Assembly: GCA_050292235.1 (NCBI GenBank)
Contig: JBNKLG010000001.1
Span: 1 to 64,000 of the forward strand
Direction of reading: 5' to 3'
Source of the DNA: JBNKLG01 sp050292235
GTDB taxonomy: Bacteria > Pseudomonadota > Gammaproteobacteria > Chromatiales > Chromatiaceae
DNA: 64,000 bases
Part shown: positions 51,152 through 60,377 of the stretch, piece by piece
Layout: the number at the start of each line of letters is the position of its first letter
Position numbering within the stretch: position 1 is the first letter of the stretch
The notes under the pieces: generated by a model
What the model was told of the DNA's origin: nothing
Database searches by the model: none
Seen by the model: only the letters and a program-made list of their open reading frames with translations
Position numbers and translations under genes: made by a program

Positions 51152-51484
51152 ATGCCTATTGAAGTCAATGGTAAGACCCTGGAAACCGATGAAGAAGGTT
51201 ATCTGGCCAACATCAACGAATGGGAAGCTGGCGTGGCTGAAGTCATGTCCAAGGAAGATGATTTGGAACTGACCAGCGAACACTGGGAGATCATCAACTT
51301 CCTGCGTGAGTACTACGAAGAGTATCAGATCGCCCCTGCTGTCCGCGTGTTGACCAAGGCTGTTGGCAAGCGCATGGGTAAGGACAAGGGCAACAGCAAG
51401 TATCTGTACAACCTGTTCCCCTATGGCCCTGGCAAGCAGGCTTGCCGTTATGCCGGTCTGCCCAAGCCCACCGGTTGCGTTTAA
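51152..51484 (+). CDS. dsrC: Sulfur carrier DsrC
   Basis: 110-residue carrier that binds sulfur for DsrAB. Both redox cysteines of the C-terminal arm are present: C98 (QACRYAG) and penultimate C109 (PKPTGCV), 11 residues apart as in true DsrC. GGAGAG precedes the ATG. A strong hairpin follows the gene, and dsrM begins after 71 nt. Contrast with the cysteine-free paralog at 44308. Confidence 0.98.
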   Translation: MPIEVNGKTLETDEEGYLANINEWEAGVAEVMSKEDDLELTSEHWEIINFLREYYEEYQIAPAVRVLTKAVGKRMGKDKGNSKYLYNLFPYGPGKQACRYAGLPKPTGCV

Positions 51485-51504
51485 TCGGTTAAAGCGCTAA
51501 AGGT

Positions 51505-51524
51505 CCGGGGCAGTTTTGCCCCGG
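51505..51524 (+). promoter_or_regulatory. Stem-loop between dsrC and dsrM
   Basis: CCGGGGC-N6-GCCCCGG, a perfect 7-bp GC stem. There is no T tract after it, so it is more likely a 3' stabiliser or partial terminator that would raise dsrC transcript relative to dsrM. Confidence 0.65.
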
Positions 51525-51555
51525 GCACTCCAAGAGAGACTGAGGATACAGAAGC

Positions 51556-52287
51556 ATGTCGTTTCTGACGGTTACATACGCCATATTATTTTATGCGGCG
51601 ACGCTGATCATGGTTGTGGGTGTGGGTCGTAAGATTTTCATCTTTGCCAAAACCCCGGCGCCGTTGAGAATCGCCACGACGCCAGCACCGACCACCAAGG
51701 GTGGCGTGGTGATGCGCATGTTTCGTGAGGTCGTCTTTTTTGAAAGCCTGTTTAAGGGTGCAAAGTGGACTTGGCTGTTTGGCTGGGTCTTTCACATCGG
51801 GCTTTTGCTGGTTCTTTTGCGCCATGGCCGCTATTTCCAGAATCCGGTTTGGTTTATTCCGACCGAACTGGTTCAGCCCTTTGGTATCTACGCGGGCTTT
51901 GCCATGGTTGCCGGTTTGATCGGCCTCTTCGGTCGTCGCTTGCTGGTCGATCGGGTGCGTTATATCTCCGCACCTTCAGATTATTTGATGTTGCTGCTGC
52001 TGATTATGATCGGTGTCAGTGGCTTGATGATGAAGTTCGTTGCCCACACCGACATCGTCGCGGTGAAGGCCTTTTTCCAGGGTCTTATGACCTTCAGTCT
52101 GAAAGAGCTGCCGCAGGACTTCTTCCTTTTGGTGCATCTGGCATTGGTCGCTACTCTAATGATTGTGTTCCCTGTCAGTAAGCTCTTGCACGCGCCTGGG
52201 GTCTTCTTCAGTCCCACTCGTAATATGGTGGACAACCCCAGAGAACAGCGTCACCTGGCCGATTGGGCCAGGAAGTTTGAACAATAA
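51556..52287 (+). CDS. dsrM: DsrM, heme b membrane subunit of DsrMKJOP
   Basis: Inner-membrane NarI-like cytochrome b subunit that exchanges electrons with the quinone pool. 243 residues, about six hydrophobic segments; candidate heme-ligand histidines sit in GWVFHIGLLLVLLRHGRY and FFLLVHLALV. First gene of the membrane complex portion; dsrK follows after 28 nt. Confidence 0.95.
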   Translation: MSFLTVTYAILFYAATLIMVVGVGRKIFIFAKTPAPLRIATTPAPTTKGGVVMRMFREVVFFESLFKGAKWTWLFGWVFHIGLLLVLLRHGRYFQNPVWFIPTELVQPFGIYAGFAMVAGLIGLFGRRLLVDRVRYISAPSDYLMLLLLIMIGVSGLMMKFVAHTDIVAVKAFFQGLMTFSLKELPQDFFLLVHLALVATLMIVFPVSKLLHAPGVFFSPTRNMVDNPREQRHLADWARKFEQ

Positions 52288-52315
52288 GCTGTAGTAGACA
52301 GCGAGGCATCAGAGC

Positions 52316-53851
52316 ATGGCAAAGGCCGATTTCGAAGTAGCGGAACTCACTGAGTACACGGAAGTCCCGAACCTGGTCGAGGGCTCCATGGCCCACAGCA
52401 CGCCCTTTGTGGCGAAGCCGGACCACAACACCCCCCTGGGCTTTCCCGGCGAGTTGGTTGAGGACTGGAAGGAAAAGACCCTCGAAGCCATGGGCGATTT
52501 GCTGGGCAAATACCGCTCTTTTCAGGTCTATCTGGACTCCTGCGTCAAATGTGGTGCCTGCACTGATAAGTGCCACTATTTCCTCGGCACCAGCGATCCC
52601 AAAAATATGCCGGTGGCACGCCAGGATCTGCTGCGCAAGGTCTATCGTCGCTATTTTACCTTTGCCGGGAAGTTCTTCCCCAAGCTGGTGGGCGCTGTTG
52701 ATCTGAACAAAGAGGTGCTGGATGAGTGGTACAGCTACTACCACCAGTGCTCCCAGTGCCGTCGCTGCTCTGTCTTCTGCCCTTACGGCATCGACACCGC
52801 CGAAATCTCCATGGCAGCGCGTGAGATTCTGGATCGCATCGGCTACGGTCAAAAGTACTGTAACGAGATCATTGCCAAGGTTCACAAGATCGGCAACAAC
52901 CTGGGGCTGCCTGGTCCTGCCATCCTGGATACCCTGGAAGGTCTGGAAGAGGACGTTTACGACGAAACCGGCGTGACCGTGAAATATCCGCTGGATGTCA
53001 AGGGTGCCGATATTCTGCTGGTGGCCCCCTCTGCTGACTTTTTCGTTGAGCCCCATGTGGATGGTCTCATCGGCTACGGTAAGGTATTTCATGAGACCGG
53101 TGCCAGTTGGACTATGAGTACCCATGCCTCAGAGGCGGGTAACTTCGGTATGTTCATCGGCTCCTACGAGAACATGCGCCGCGTCTCCATGCGTGTCCGC
53201 GAAGCCGCCCTGGAGTTGGGTGTCAAACGCATCGTCTTTGGTGAGTGTGGCCATGCCTGGCGTGTGGCGTACAGTTTCCTGAATACCCTGGCGGGTCCCT
53301 TCGATTTCCTTGATCCCAACTATCCTGTGCCTCAGCACATCCTGGAGTACACCTGGGATGCCATTGAAAAGGGCAAACTGAAATTCGACAAGTCTGCCAA
53401 CGATGACATGGTCGTGACCTATCATGACTCCTGCAACGTGGCCCGAGCCACACGCATGGGCGACAAACCAGGTGGTCAGTTTGAGATCCCCCGCAACGTC
53501 ATCAAGGCCGTCTGTAACAACTATGTGGATATGGATGCGGACACCATCGGTGAGCGTACCTTCTGCTGCGGCGGGGGCGGTGGTCTCTTGACCGACGACA
53601 TCATGGAGATTCGGGTCAAAGGTGCCAAGCCGCGTATGGATGCCCTGAATAACGTCATCAAAGAGGATGGCGTAACCCACATGGCAGCCATTTGCGCCAT
53701 CTGCAAGAGCCAATTTACCAAGGTCCTGCCTTACTACGGCATGGACATGGATCAGATCGTCAGCGTCCACCAACTGGTGGGCAACGCCATCATCCTCACC
53801 CCCAGTGAAAACGACGGGAAATCGGATGATGAAGACGACGACGAGGAATAA
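52316..53851 (+). CDS. dsrK: DsrK, heterodisulfide reductase-like iron-sulfur subunit
   Basis: Cytoplasmic catalytic subunit of DsrMKJOP, related to HdrD; handles the DsrC trisulfide/disulfide. 511 residues, with two 4Fe-4S motifs (CVKCGACTDKCHYF and CSQCRRCSVFCP) and the cysteine-rich CCG domain (YHDSCNVAR, FCCGGGGGLL, and CAICKSQF) for a special 4Fe-4S cluster. Acidic C-terminal tail (DDEDDDEE). Confidence 0.97.
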   Translation: MAKADFEVAELTEYTEVPNLVEGSMAHSTPFVAKPDHNTPLGFPGELVEDWKEKTLEAMGDLLGKYRSFQVYLDSCVKCGACTDKCHYFLGTSDPKNMPVARQDLLRKVYRRYFTFAGKFFPKLVGAVDLNKEVLDEWYSYYHQCSQCRRCSVFCPYGIDTAEISMAAREILDRIGYGQKYCNEIIAKVHKIGNNLGLPGPAILDTLEGLEEDVYDETGVTVKYPLDVKGADILLVAPSADFFVEPHVDGLIGYGKVFHETGASWTMSTHASEAGNFGMFIGSYENMRRVSMRVREAALELGVKRIVFGECGHAWRVAYSFLNTLAGPFDFLDPNYPVPQHILEYTWDAIEKGKLKFDKSANDDMVVTYHDSCNVARATRMGDKPGGQFEIPRNVIKAVCNNYVDMDADTIGERTFCCGGGGGLLTDDIMEIRVKGAKPRMDALNNVIKEDGVTHMAAICAICKSQFTKVLPYYGMDMDQIVSVHQLVGNAIILTPSENDGKSDDEDDDEE

Positions 53852-53922
53852 CTGATTGCCGTCAGTCTCAGACCGATGGCCTTGAGAACGTGACGAACTG
53901 AAACAGCATTACCGGAGCGGAG

Positions 53923-55878
53923 ATGACTATGGCTACGCCTACTGAAAGCATGAACACCAAACTGACTTGGCGTCGTTTCGAAGACGGCGACGACCAGTGG
54001 GACAGCTGGACCGACAAAATTTTCGTGCAGGATACTTCGCATAAGTGTCCTACCTATATCCATAAGACGCCGCCCTGTCAGGGAAGCTGCCCTTCCGGCG
54101 AAGACATTCGCGGTTGGCTGGCCATCGTGCGCCAACAGGAGAAGCCTGCCGAAGGGATGGATTGGAAGGAGTATGCCTTCCGTCGCTCCACCGATGCCAA
54201 TCCCTTCCCCTCCATGATGGGTCGGGTCTGTCCGGCGCCTTGTCAGGACGGTTGTAACCGTAACGAAGTCGATGACTTTGTCGGCATCAATGCCGTAGAA
54301 CAGTTCATTGGTGACAATGCCCTGGCCGAAGGCTATAAGTTTGAAGCTGGTGCTGATACGGGCAAAAAGGTTGCTGTCATCGGTGGTGGCCCCGCTGGGC
54401 TCTCTTCTGCCTATCAGCTACGTCGCTTGGGCCATGCGGTCACCCTGTTTGAGCGTGAGCCAGAACTGGGCGGCATGATGCGCTACGGCATCCCCAACTA
54501 TCGTGTCCCCCGCGATAAACTGGCGGCTGAAATTCAGCGCATCACCGACATGGGTGTGGAGATCCGTACCGGCGTTGCTGTGGGCAAAGACGTGACCATT
54601 GAGCAGCTCGAAAGCGATTACGATGCCATTCTCTGGGCACTGGGTTGCTGGACCGGTCGTGGTCTGCCGATCCCTGGCTGGGAAGGCACCTCCAACTGTG
54701 TTTCCGGTGTGGCTTTCCTCAAGGCCTTTAACGAAGGTCGGATGAAGGTCACCGGCGAGAAGATCGTCTGCATCGGGGGTGGTGATACCTCCATCGACGT
54801 GATCTCTGTCACCCGTCGTATCGGTACCAATGGCGCTGCTGGCAAGCCCGAAGAGATCATCCTTGATAGCTCGATCAATCACGATCAGGCGCTGGCTGAT
54901 GCCGCTGTGCCTGCCGCAGCGACCCTGACCTCGCTCTTCACCAAGGACAAGATGTTCGCCGCTGAGCACGAAATTCACGATGCCTTGAAAGAGGGCTGCA
55001 CCATTCTTGATGGTGTCATGCCGCTTGAAGTCATCGTCGGTAGCGATGGTCGCGCCACCGGCCTTAAGGTCTGTGACTGCACCATGGACGGCATGAAGCC
55101 GATTCCTACCGAGGGCACCGAGCGTGTGCTGGAGGCCGATCTCATCGTGGCCGCCATCGGCCAGGGCGGTGACATGACCGGTCTGGAAGCGCTCGCCAAC
55201 GATCGCAATCTGATCGATGCCGACAAGTATTATCAAGTGGCCAACAAGCCTAAGCACTTTGCGGCTGGCGATATCATTCGGCCCCATCTGCTGACCACCG
55301 CAGTGGGTCAGGGTGCGCTTGCTGCTGAGACCATCAATGAGTTCCTGAATCAGGTTGAGCACAAGAAGCGTCCCAAGGTGGATGTGCATCACTTCAACCT
55401 GAGCAAGAAGCTGGACGAAGCTGGTCTTTCTCCTGAGCCCTTCGTGCATGATGATCGTGGCGATCTGCGCGGTACCTCCGATGGTAACTGGGCCGTACAC
55501 AACTATGATGACCGCTCCTTTGCTGAGGTCATCTCCCATGAGGACCTCTTCCTTGGTCACTTTGGTTACGCTGCCCGTCAGGTACGTGGTGAAGATGTGC
55601 CTTCTGCCGACGAGGTGCTGCGTCATTTCCATGAGCGCCTGATTCCTCTGGATGAAGAGAAGGCTGTCACTGAAGCCAAACGCTGCATGAGCTGTGGCCT
55701 CTGCTTCGAATGTGACAACTGTGTGATCTTCTGTCCCCAGGATGCTGTCTTCCGTGTTGAGAAGGGTAGCAAGACCACCGGTCGTTATGTGGATACTGAC
55801 TACAGCCGTTGTATTGGTTGTCATATCTGTACCGATGTGTGTCCAACCGGCTATATCCAGATGGGTCTGGGCGAGTAA
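53923..55878 (+). CDS. dsrL: DsrL, NAD(P)H:acceptor iron-sulfur flavoprotein
   Basis: 651-residue cytoplasmic protein related to the small subunit of glutamate synthase; proposed to take electrons from DsrAB to NAD(P). N-terminal cysteine-rich cluster region (CPTYIHKTPPCQGSC and CPAPCQDGC), FAD motif GGGPAGLSSAYQLRRLG, NAD(P) motif CIGGGDTSIDV, FAD-end region AAGDIIRPHLLTTA, and a C-terminal ferredoxin domain (CMSCGLCFECDNC, CIGCHICTDVCP). Essential for sulfur oxidation in A. vinosum. GGAG precedes ATG 53923. Confidence 0.97.
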   Translation: MTMATPTESMNTKLTWRRFEDGDDQWDSWTDKIFVQDTSHKCPTYIHKTPPCQGSCPSGEDIRGWLAIVRQQEKPAEGMDWKEYAFRRSTDANPFPSMMGRVCPAPCQDGCNRNEVDDFVGINAVEQFIGDNALAEGYKFEAGADTGKKVAVIGGGPAGLSSAYQLRRLGHAVTLFEREPELGGMMRYGIPNYRVPRDKLAAEIQRITDMGVEIRTGVAVGKDVTIEQLESDYDAILWALGCWTGRGLPIPGWEGTSNCVSGVAFLKAFNEGRMKVTGEKIVCIGGGDTSIDVISVTRRIGTNGAAGKPEEIILDSSINHDQALADAAVPAAATLTSLFTKDKMFAAEHEIHDALKEGCTILDGVMPLEVIVGSDGRATGLKVCDCTMDGMKPIPTEGTERVLEADLIVAAIGQGGDMTGLEALANDRNLIDADKYYQVANKPKHFAAGDIIRPHLLTTAVGQGALAAETINEFLNQVEHKKRPKVDVHHFNLSKKLDEAGLSPEPFVHDDRGDLRGTSDGNWAVHNYDDRSFAEVISHEDLFLGHFGYAARQVRGEDVPSADEVLRHFHERLIPLDEEKAVTEAKRCMSCGLCFECDNCVIFCPQDAVFRVEKGSKTTGRYVDTDYSRCIGCHICTDVCPTGYIQMGLGE

Positions 55879-55886
55879 GGAAGACC

Positions 55887-56294
55887 ATGATGTCGAAAGC
55901 ACTCAATCGCGTGCTGGGATGGCTGGTGCTATCCCTGGTGCTGAGTTTGTCGGCGGTGGCCAATCCGCCGGCAAAAGAGGTGAAGGCCGTCGAAGGTACT
56001 GCCAAGGCGGACAAAGCCGAGTCCTGTGTGCGCCCCACTGACTGGATGCGCAGAAACCACATGGAGCTGATCAAGCACTCACGTCATCTGAGTGTGCATC
56101 AGGGTATCCGGATCAAGAAAGACAGTTTGGCCAATTGTGTCGATTGTCATGCCCGTCAGGATGAGCATCACAATCCTGTGCCGGTCAATGCGAAGGGTGA
56201 GTTTTGCGATGCTTGTCACAGCTCTGTGGCAGAGAACATCACCTGTTTCCAGTGTCACGCCACGGTACCTGAGACCGAGAGTGCGAAACGTTGA
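55887..56294 (+). CDS. dsrJ: DsrJ, periplasmic triheme cytochrome c
   Basis: 135-residue subunit with an uncleaved N-terminal signal anchor (WLVLSLVLSLSAVA) and three CxxCH heme motifs: CVDCH, CDACH and CFQCH. The unusual His/Cys-ligated heme known from A. vinosum may use the cysteine in ESCVRPTDWMRRNHM. ATG 55887 has AGGA 6 nt upstream. It ends 25 nt before the dsrO ATG. Confidence 0.95.
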   Translation: MMSKALNRVLGWLVLSLVLSLSAVANPPAKEVKAVEGTAKADKAESCVRPTDWMRRNHMELIKHSRHLSVHQGIRIKKDSLANCVDCHARQDEHHNPVPVNAKGEFCDACHSSVAENITCFQCHATVPETESAKR

Positions 56295-56319
56295 GAGAAT
56301 CGCCGTGCAAGAGCCAGAA

Positions 56320-57069
56320 ATGAGCAAAAACGAACAGCAAGTGGATCAGGAACGCCGAGGCTTCCTGGGTAAATCTCTCGGTCTTTCTGCTGCCATGGTC
56401 GCCCCAGGCGTCATGCTGCATACCCTGGCTGAAGCCGATGATCAGACCGAGGCCGTCAGCGATAAAAAACGCTGGGGCATGCTCATCGATACCAGCAAAT
56501 GTGCCGATGGTTGCAGTGCTTGTGTCGATGCTTGCGGTAAGGAAAATGGACTGCCGGATCACGGTCGCCCTGCCTCTGACCCTACCTGGATTCGTAAGGT
56601 CAAACTGAAAGATAACCAGACCGGCCTGGAGACTCAACTGCCACTGATGTGTCAGCACTGTGAGCATCCGCCTTGTGTTGATGTCTGCCCAACCGGTGCC
56701 TCTTTCAAACGTGCTGATGGCATTGTGCTCGTTGATCGCCACGTCTGTATCGGTTGTCGCTATTGCATGATGGCTTGCCCTTATAAGGCCCGCTCCTTTA
56801 TCCACGAGGATATTGAGGAGAAGCTGGCCCACACCCCGCGTGGTAAGGGCTGTGTCGAGGCCTGCAATCTCTGTGTGCATCGACTGGATTCCGGTGAGAC
56901 CACGACCGCCTGCGCTGAGGCCTGTGCGAAAGACGGAGGTGGTGCGATCCTCTTCGGTGATCTGAAGGATCCCAACAGTCAGATTTCAAAAGCCCTGAAG
57001 TCCATCCCCAGTCAGCAGATCCGGGCTGATCTCAAACTCAACACCGGTGTGCGTTACACCAGCATTTAA
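56320..57069 (+). CDS. dsrO: DsrO, periplasmic iron-sulfur protein
   Basis: 249-residue ferredoxin-like subunit with a Tat-type signal (ERRGFLGKSLGLS; the second arginine pair is RR). Cysteine motifs CADGCSACVDAC, CQHCEHPPCVDVCP, CIGCRYCMMACP and CNLC...C bind several 4Fe-4S clusters. A GTG at 56305 with GAGAGA upstream is an alternative start. Works with DsrP on the periplasmic side. Confidence 0.95.
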   Translation: MSKNEQQVDQERRGFLGKSLGLSAAMVAPGVMLHTLAEADDQTEAVSDKKRWGMLIDTSKCADGCSACVDACGKENGLPDHGRPASDPTWIRKVKLKDNQTGLETQLPLMCQHCEHPPCVDVCPTGASFKRADGIVLVDRHVCIGCRYCMMACPYKARSFIHEDIEEKLAHTPRGKGCVEACNLCVHRLDSGETTTACAEACAKDGGGAILFGDLKDPNSQISKALKSIPSQQIRADLKLNTGVRYTSI

Positions 57070-57087
57070 GTCGGAGCCATTCAGTAG

Positions 57088-58305
57088 ATGAAAAAGCTAG
57101 CCTTTCGCGAATGGGGTATTGAGAGCCCAAAATATTGGGGCCTCTTGGTATTGCTCGGTGCCATTATCGGTGCGGCTGGTTTGTCCGTACTCTATATGGA
57201 ACATAACGGCCACTGGGTAACCGGTATGACCAACCAGGTGGTATGGGGCATGCCCCATGTGTTTGCGGTCTTTTTGATCGTGGCTGCCTCAGGGGCGCTG
57301 AATGTGGCCTCTATCGGTTCTGTCTTCGGCATCAAGATCTATAAGCATCTGGCCCCTTTGTCGGGACTTCTCGCCATTGCCCTCTTGATTGGCGGATTGC
57401 TGGTATTGGTGCTGGATCTGGGGCGTCCTGATCGACTACTGGTGGCCATGACCACTTATAACTTCAAGTCGATCTTTGCCTGGAATATCTACCTCTATAC
57501 CGGTTTCATGGCCATAGTCGCCGTCTATCTCCTTACCCTGATGGATCGTAAAGCAGCCCCTTATAATAAGAAGGTTGGCTTGCTGGCCTTTGTGTGGCGC
57601 TTGGCATTGACCACTGGTACCGGCTCCATCTTTGGTTTCCTGGTGGCTCGCCAGGCCTTTGATGCTGCCATCATGGCACCCATGTTTGTCGTGATGTCCT
57701 TCAGTTTCGGCCTGGCATTTTATCTGCTGATGCTGATGTTCCTGTTCAATGCTGACGGCCGTGAGCTGGGTGATGTGGTGGTCAATCGGCTGCGCCGGCT
57801 GCTGGGTGTTTTTGTTGCTGGAGTTTTCTACTTTACACTTGCCTATCACCTGACCAATCTTTATGCCACAGAAAACCATGAGGTAGAGGCCTTTATCCTG
57901 CTGAACGGTGGCGTCTACACCAATGTTTTCTGGGTTGGCGAAATTCTGTTGGGTACCCTGTTACCGCTGGCCATTATTTTCCATCCAGCTCTTGGCGCCT
58001 CTCGTGGATGGTTGGCGTCGGCCTGTGGCTTAGTATTGGTGGGCGGGCTTTCTAAGGTCTATGTGATCATCATCGGTGGCCAGGCCTTCCCTATGGCCCT
58101 CTTCCCTGGAAAGACTGTTGTTGAGAGTGGCTTTTTCGATGGCATCGTTAACAGCTACTCACCAAGCGCCCCAGAGATTATTCTCGGCATTGGTGGCGTT
58201 GCCTTTGCGGTAGCTGCAACTCTGGTAGCCACCCGGATGCTGAAATTCCTTCCGGAATCTCTGGCTGACGAACGAGTAGATCCTCACTCGGCTTCCAAGG
58301 CCTGA
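57088..58305 (+). CDS. dsrP: DsrP, NrfD-family membrane subunit
   Basis: 405-residue inner-membrane protein with about ten hydrophobic segments, of the NrfD/PsrC type that exchanges electrons with quinones without heme. WGIESPKYWGLLVLLGAIIGAAG begins the first helix; LDLGRPDR is the NrfD signature. Last subunit of the DsrMKJOP complex in the cluster. Confidence 0.95.
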   Translation: MKKLAFREWGIESPKYWGLLVLLGAIIGAAGLSVLYMEHNGHWVTGMTNQVVWGMPHVFAVFLIVAASGALNVASIGSVFGIKIYKHLAPLSGLLAIALLIGGLLVLVLDLGRPDRLLVAMTTYNFKSIFAWNIYLYTGFMAIVAVYLLTLMDRKAAPYNKKVGLLAFVWRLALTTGTGSIFGFLVARQAFDAAIMAPMFVVMSFSFGLAFYLLMLMFLFNADGRELGDVVVNRLRRLLGVFVAGVFYFTLAYHLTNLYATENHEVEAFILLNGGVYTNVFWVGEILLGTLLPLAIIFHPALGASRGWLASACGLVLVGGLSKVYVIIIGGQAFPMALFPGKTVVESGFFDGIVNSYSPSAPEIILGIGGVAFAVAATLVATRMLKFLPESLADERVDPHSASKA

Positions 58306-58325
58306 TTTTTATACGGGAGCCAAGG

Positions 58326-59720
58326 ATGGTCCTCCCTGCTCCTTCCATGCGTGCTTTCTATGTTTCTGCGGCGCACAAATCCTCTGGTAAGACGACCCTC
58401 AGTATTGGTCTCTGTTCAGCCCTGACTCAAAAGGGTCTTCAGGTTCAGCCGTTTAAGAAAGGGCCGGACTATATCGACCCCCTTTGGCTAAGCCGTTCTG
58501 CTGGCCATGCCTGCTTTAACCTTGATTTTAATTGCCAGGAAGAGGATGAGATTCAATTTCTGTTCCAACAGCAATGCAAGGGTATGGATGTGGCTGTGGT
58601 GGAGGGCAATAAGGGGCTTTACGATGGCATGGATTTGGCTGGTAGTGATGCCAATGCCGCCATGGCCAAACTGCTGGATATCCCGGTGGTGCTGGTGCTC
58701 GATGTGCGTGGTGTAACCCGGGGAGTAGCTCCTTTGCTGCTGGGGTATCAGGCCTTTGATTCTGATGTGACCATTGCCGGGGTGATTTTCAATCAGGTAG
58801 CGGGTGCCCGGCAGGAATCCAAATTACGTAGTGTGGTAGAGCATTACACTGATATCCCTGTACTGGGTGCGGTTGCTCGTGATCCCAATCTGCTCATCGA
58901 AGAGCGGCATCTGGGGTTGGTACCTAGTAATGAATCCGCAGGTGCCGAGGCAAGAATCCGGTATCTGGGGGAACAGGTCATGGCGCAGGTGAATCTGGAG
59001 GCCCTGATGTCGGTATCCGGCAGATGTGATCCAACCGCAGAACCCATCCCTGTTGCATCGTTTTTCTCTGGAATACGCATTGGCATTGCTCAGGATGCGG
59101 CCTTTGGATTTTATTATTCCGATGATCTGCAGCGCTTTCGCCAGTTAGGCGTGAGCCTAGTCCCCTTTAGCCCACTTCAGGATCAGCATTTGCCTGAGGT
59201 GGATGGTCTTTTTCTGGGTGGCGGCTTTCCGGAGACGCACATGGCAACCCTGGCGGCCAATGAATCTTTGTTGGCCGATGTTCATCGCTTTATCGATGCA
59301 GGTGGGCCGGCTTATGCTGAATGCGGTGGTCTTATGTATCTCTGTCGCTCATTGTCTTGGCAAGGTGAGTGCCATAAGCTGGCAGGGGTTATTCAGGCCG
59401 ATGTCGAAATGATGGTTAAGCCTCAGGGGCGCGGCTATGTCCGGCTTGGAGAGACTGGTGATCATCCTTGGCCAGGTGGTTTTTTGGGGAGGGAATTCCC
59501 CGTGCATGAGTTTCACTATTCACGCTTACGGGCACTTCCTGCAGAGGGTCGATATGCCTACCATGTGCTTCGTGGGGAAGGCTTGGGGCAACAGTGTGAT
59601 GGTCTGGTGTATAAGAATCTCCTGGCAGGCTATGCCCATCAGCGCCAGGTTCGCCATAACCTCTGGGTAGACCGGTTTGTGGATTTCGTCAAACTCTGCA
59701 AAGATAGCCCCGTCACTTAA
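58326..59720 (+). CDS. dsrN: DsrN, siroheme amidase (cobyrinate a,c-diamide synthase-like)
   Basis: 464-residue CbiA/CobB-like glutamine amidotransferase that converts siroheme to the amide form used by DsrAB. N-terminal ATP motif HKSSGKTTLSIGL, PFKKGPDYIDP, EGNKGLYDGMD, and C-terminal class I amidotransferase domain with GGGFPETH, the nucleophile in AECGGLMYL and HEFHYSRL. GGGAG precedes ATG 58326. Confidence 0.94.
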   Translation: MVLPAPSMRAFYVSAAHKSSGKTTLSIGLCSALTQKGLQVQPFKKGPDYIDPLWLSRSAGHACFNLDFNCQEEDEIQFLFQQQCKGMDVAVVEGNKGLYDGMDLAGSDANAAMAKLLDIPVVLVLDVRGVTRGVAPLLLGYQAFDSDVTIAGVIFNQVAGARQESKLRSVVEHYTDIPVLGAVARDPNLLIEERHLGLVPSNESAGAEARIRYLGEQVMAQVNLEALMSVSGRCDPTAEPIPVASFFSGIRIGIAQDAAFGFYYSDDLQRFRQLGVSLVPFSPLQDQHLPEVDGLFLGGGFPETHMATLAANESLLADVHRFIDAGGPAYAECGGLMYLCRSLSWQGECHKLAGVIQADVEMMVKPQGRGYVRLGETGDHPWPGGFLGREFPVHEFHYSRLRALPAEGRYAYHVLRGEGLGQQCDGLVYKNLLAGYAHQRQVRHNLWVDRFVDFVKLCKDSPVT

Positions 59721-59738
59721 TTTTATCGGGTTTCTACT

Positions 59739-60056
59739 ATGTTCAAAATTACCCTTGCAGCAGCGGATCAGATTCGTAAGGCAACTCAGAATGGTGGTAC
59801 CGAGGGTATGGCGCTACGCTTGGCAGTACAGCAGCATAGCGATGGACGCTTTGAATATCGCATGGGTTTTGATGACGAGCAGGAAGCCGATATCGTTTTC
59901 CAATCCGAGGGGGTTGCCATCATCATGGAGCCGGAATATGTGCCTCTTTTGGAAGAAACAGTATTGGATTTTGTGGCGCTGGAGGGCGAACAGGATCAAC
60001 AGTTTGTTTTTCTTAATCCCAAAGATCCCTACTATCAGCCGCCAGCGTCTGCTTGA
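59739..60056 (+). CDS. dsrR: DsrR, A-type-scaffold-like protein
   Basis: 105-residue IscA-fold protein. The three cysteines that would bind iron or an Fe-S cluster in IscA are absent (no cysteine at all), as in A. vinosum DsrR, which acts on Dsr expression or maturation after transcription. Last gene of this dsr cluster; dsrS, which follows dsrR in A. vinosum, is replaced by a convergent gene 15 nt away. Confidence 0.9.
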   Translation: MFKITLAAADQIRKATQNGGTEGMALRLAVQQHSDGRFEYRMGFDDEQEADIVFQSEGVAIIMEPEYVPLLEETVLDFVALEGEQDQQFVFLNPKDPYYQPPASA

Positions 60057-60071
60057 GGCATTCCGGTCAGA

Positions 60072-60377
60072 CTAGAGAAGAAACAGCCCCACCAAGACAA
60101 GCCCAACTGCGATCAGAATGAACGACATTTGGAGCGTAATTTTGGAGGCATTGATATCAGAGTGCCCATGAAGTTTCGGTATCAGGGAAAAGAGACCGAT
60201 GAGCGTGATGATGCTGCCAAGCATCAGGCTGGCTGCGCGCAGCAGTTCCATTTTTTTGATGGTGGTACCGCTGACACCACCACTGATGGTGACAAATTTA
60301 TTGGCCAGGGCCGCATCCGATACCAGTCCTAACACCAAGAGCATGTAGCATGTCGCTGCCAAATTGCCGATCTTCAT
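60072..60377 (-). CDS. Small membrane protein of unknown function
   Basis: 101 residues with an export-like first segment (LAATCYMLLVLGLVSDAALA) and two further hydrophobic segments (LMLGSIITLIGLFSLIP and LQMSFILIAVGLVLVGLFLL). Between them is a polar loop with HGHSDINASK. The ATG overlaps the phosphoesterase stop (ATGA), so it is translated with it. Convergent with dsrR. Confidence 0.65.
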   Translation of the reverse strand: MKIGNLAATCYMLLVLGLVSDAALANKFVTISGGVSGTTIKKMELLRAASLMLGSIITLIGLFSLIPKLHGHSDINASKITLQMSFILIAVGLVLVGLFLL

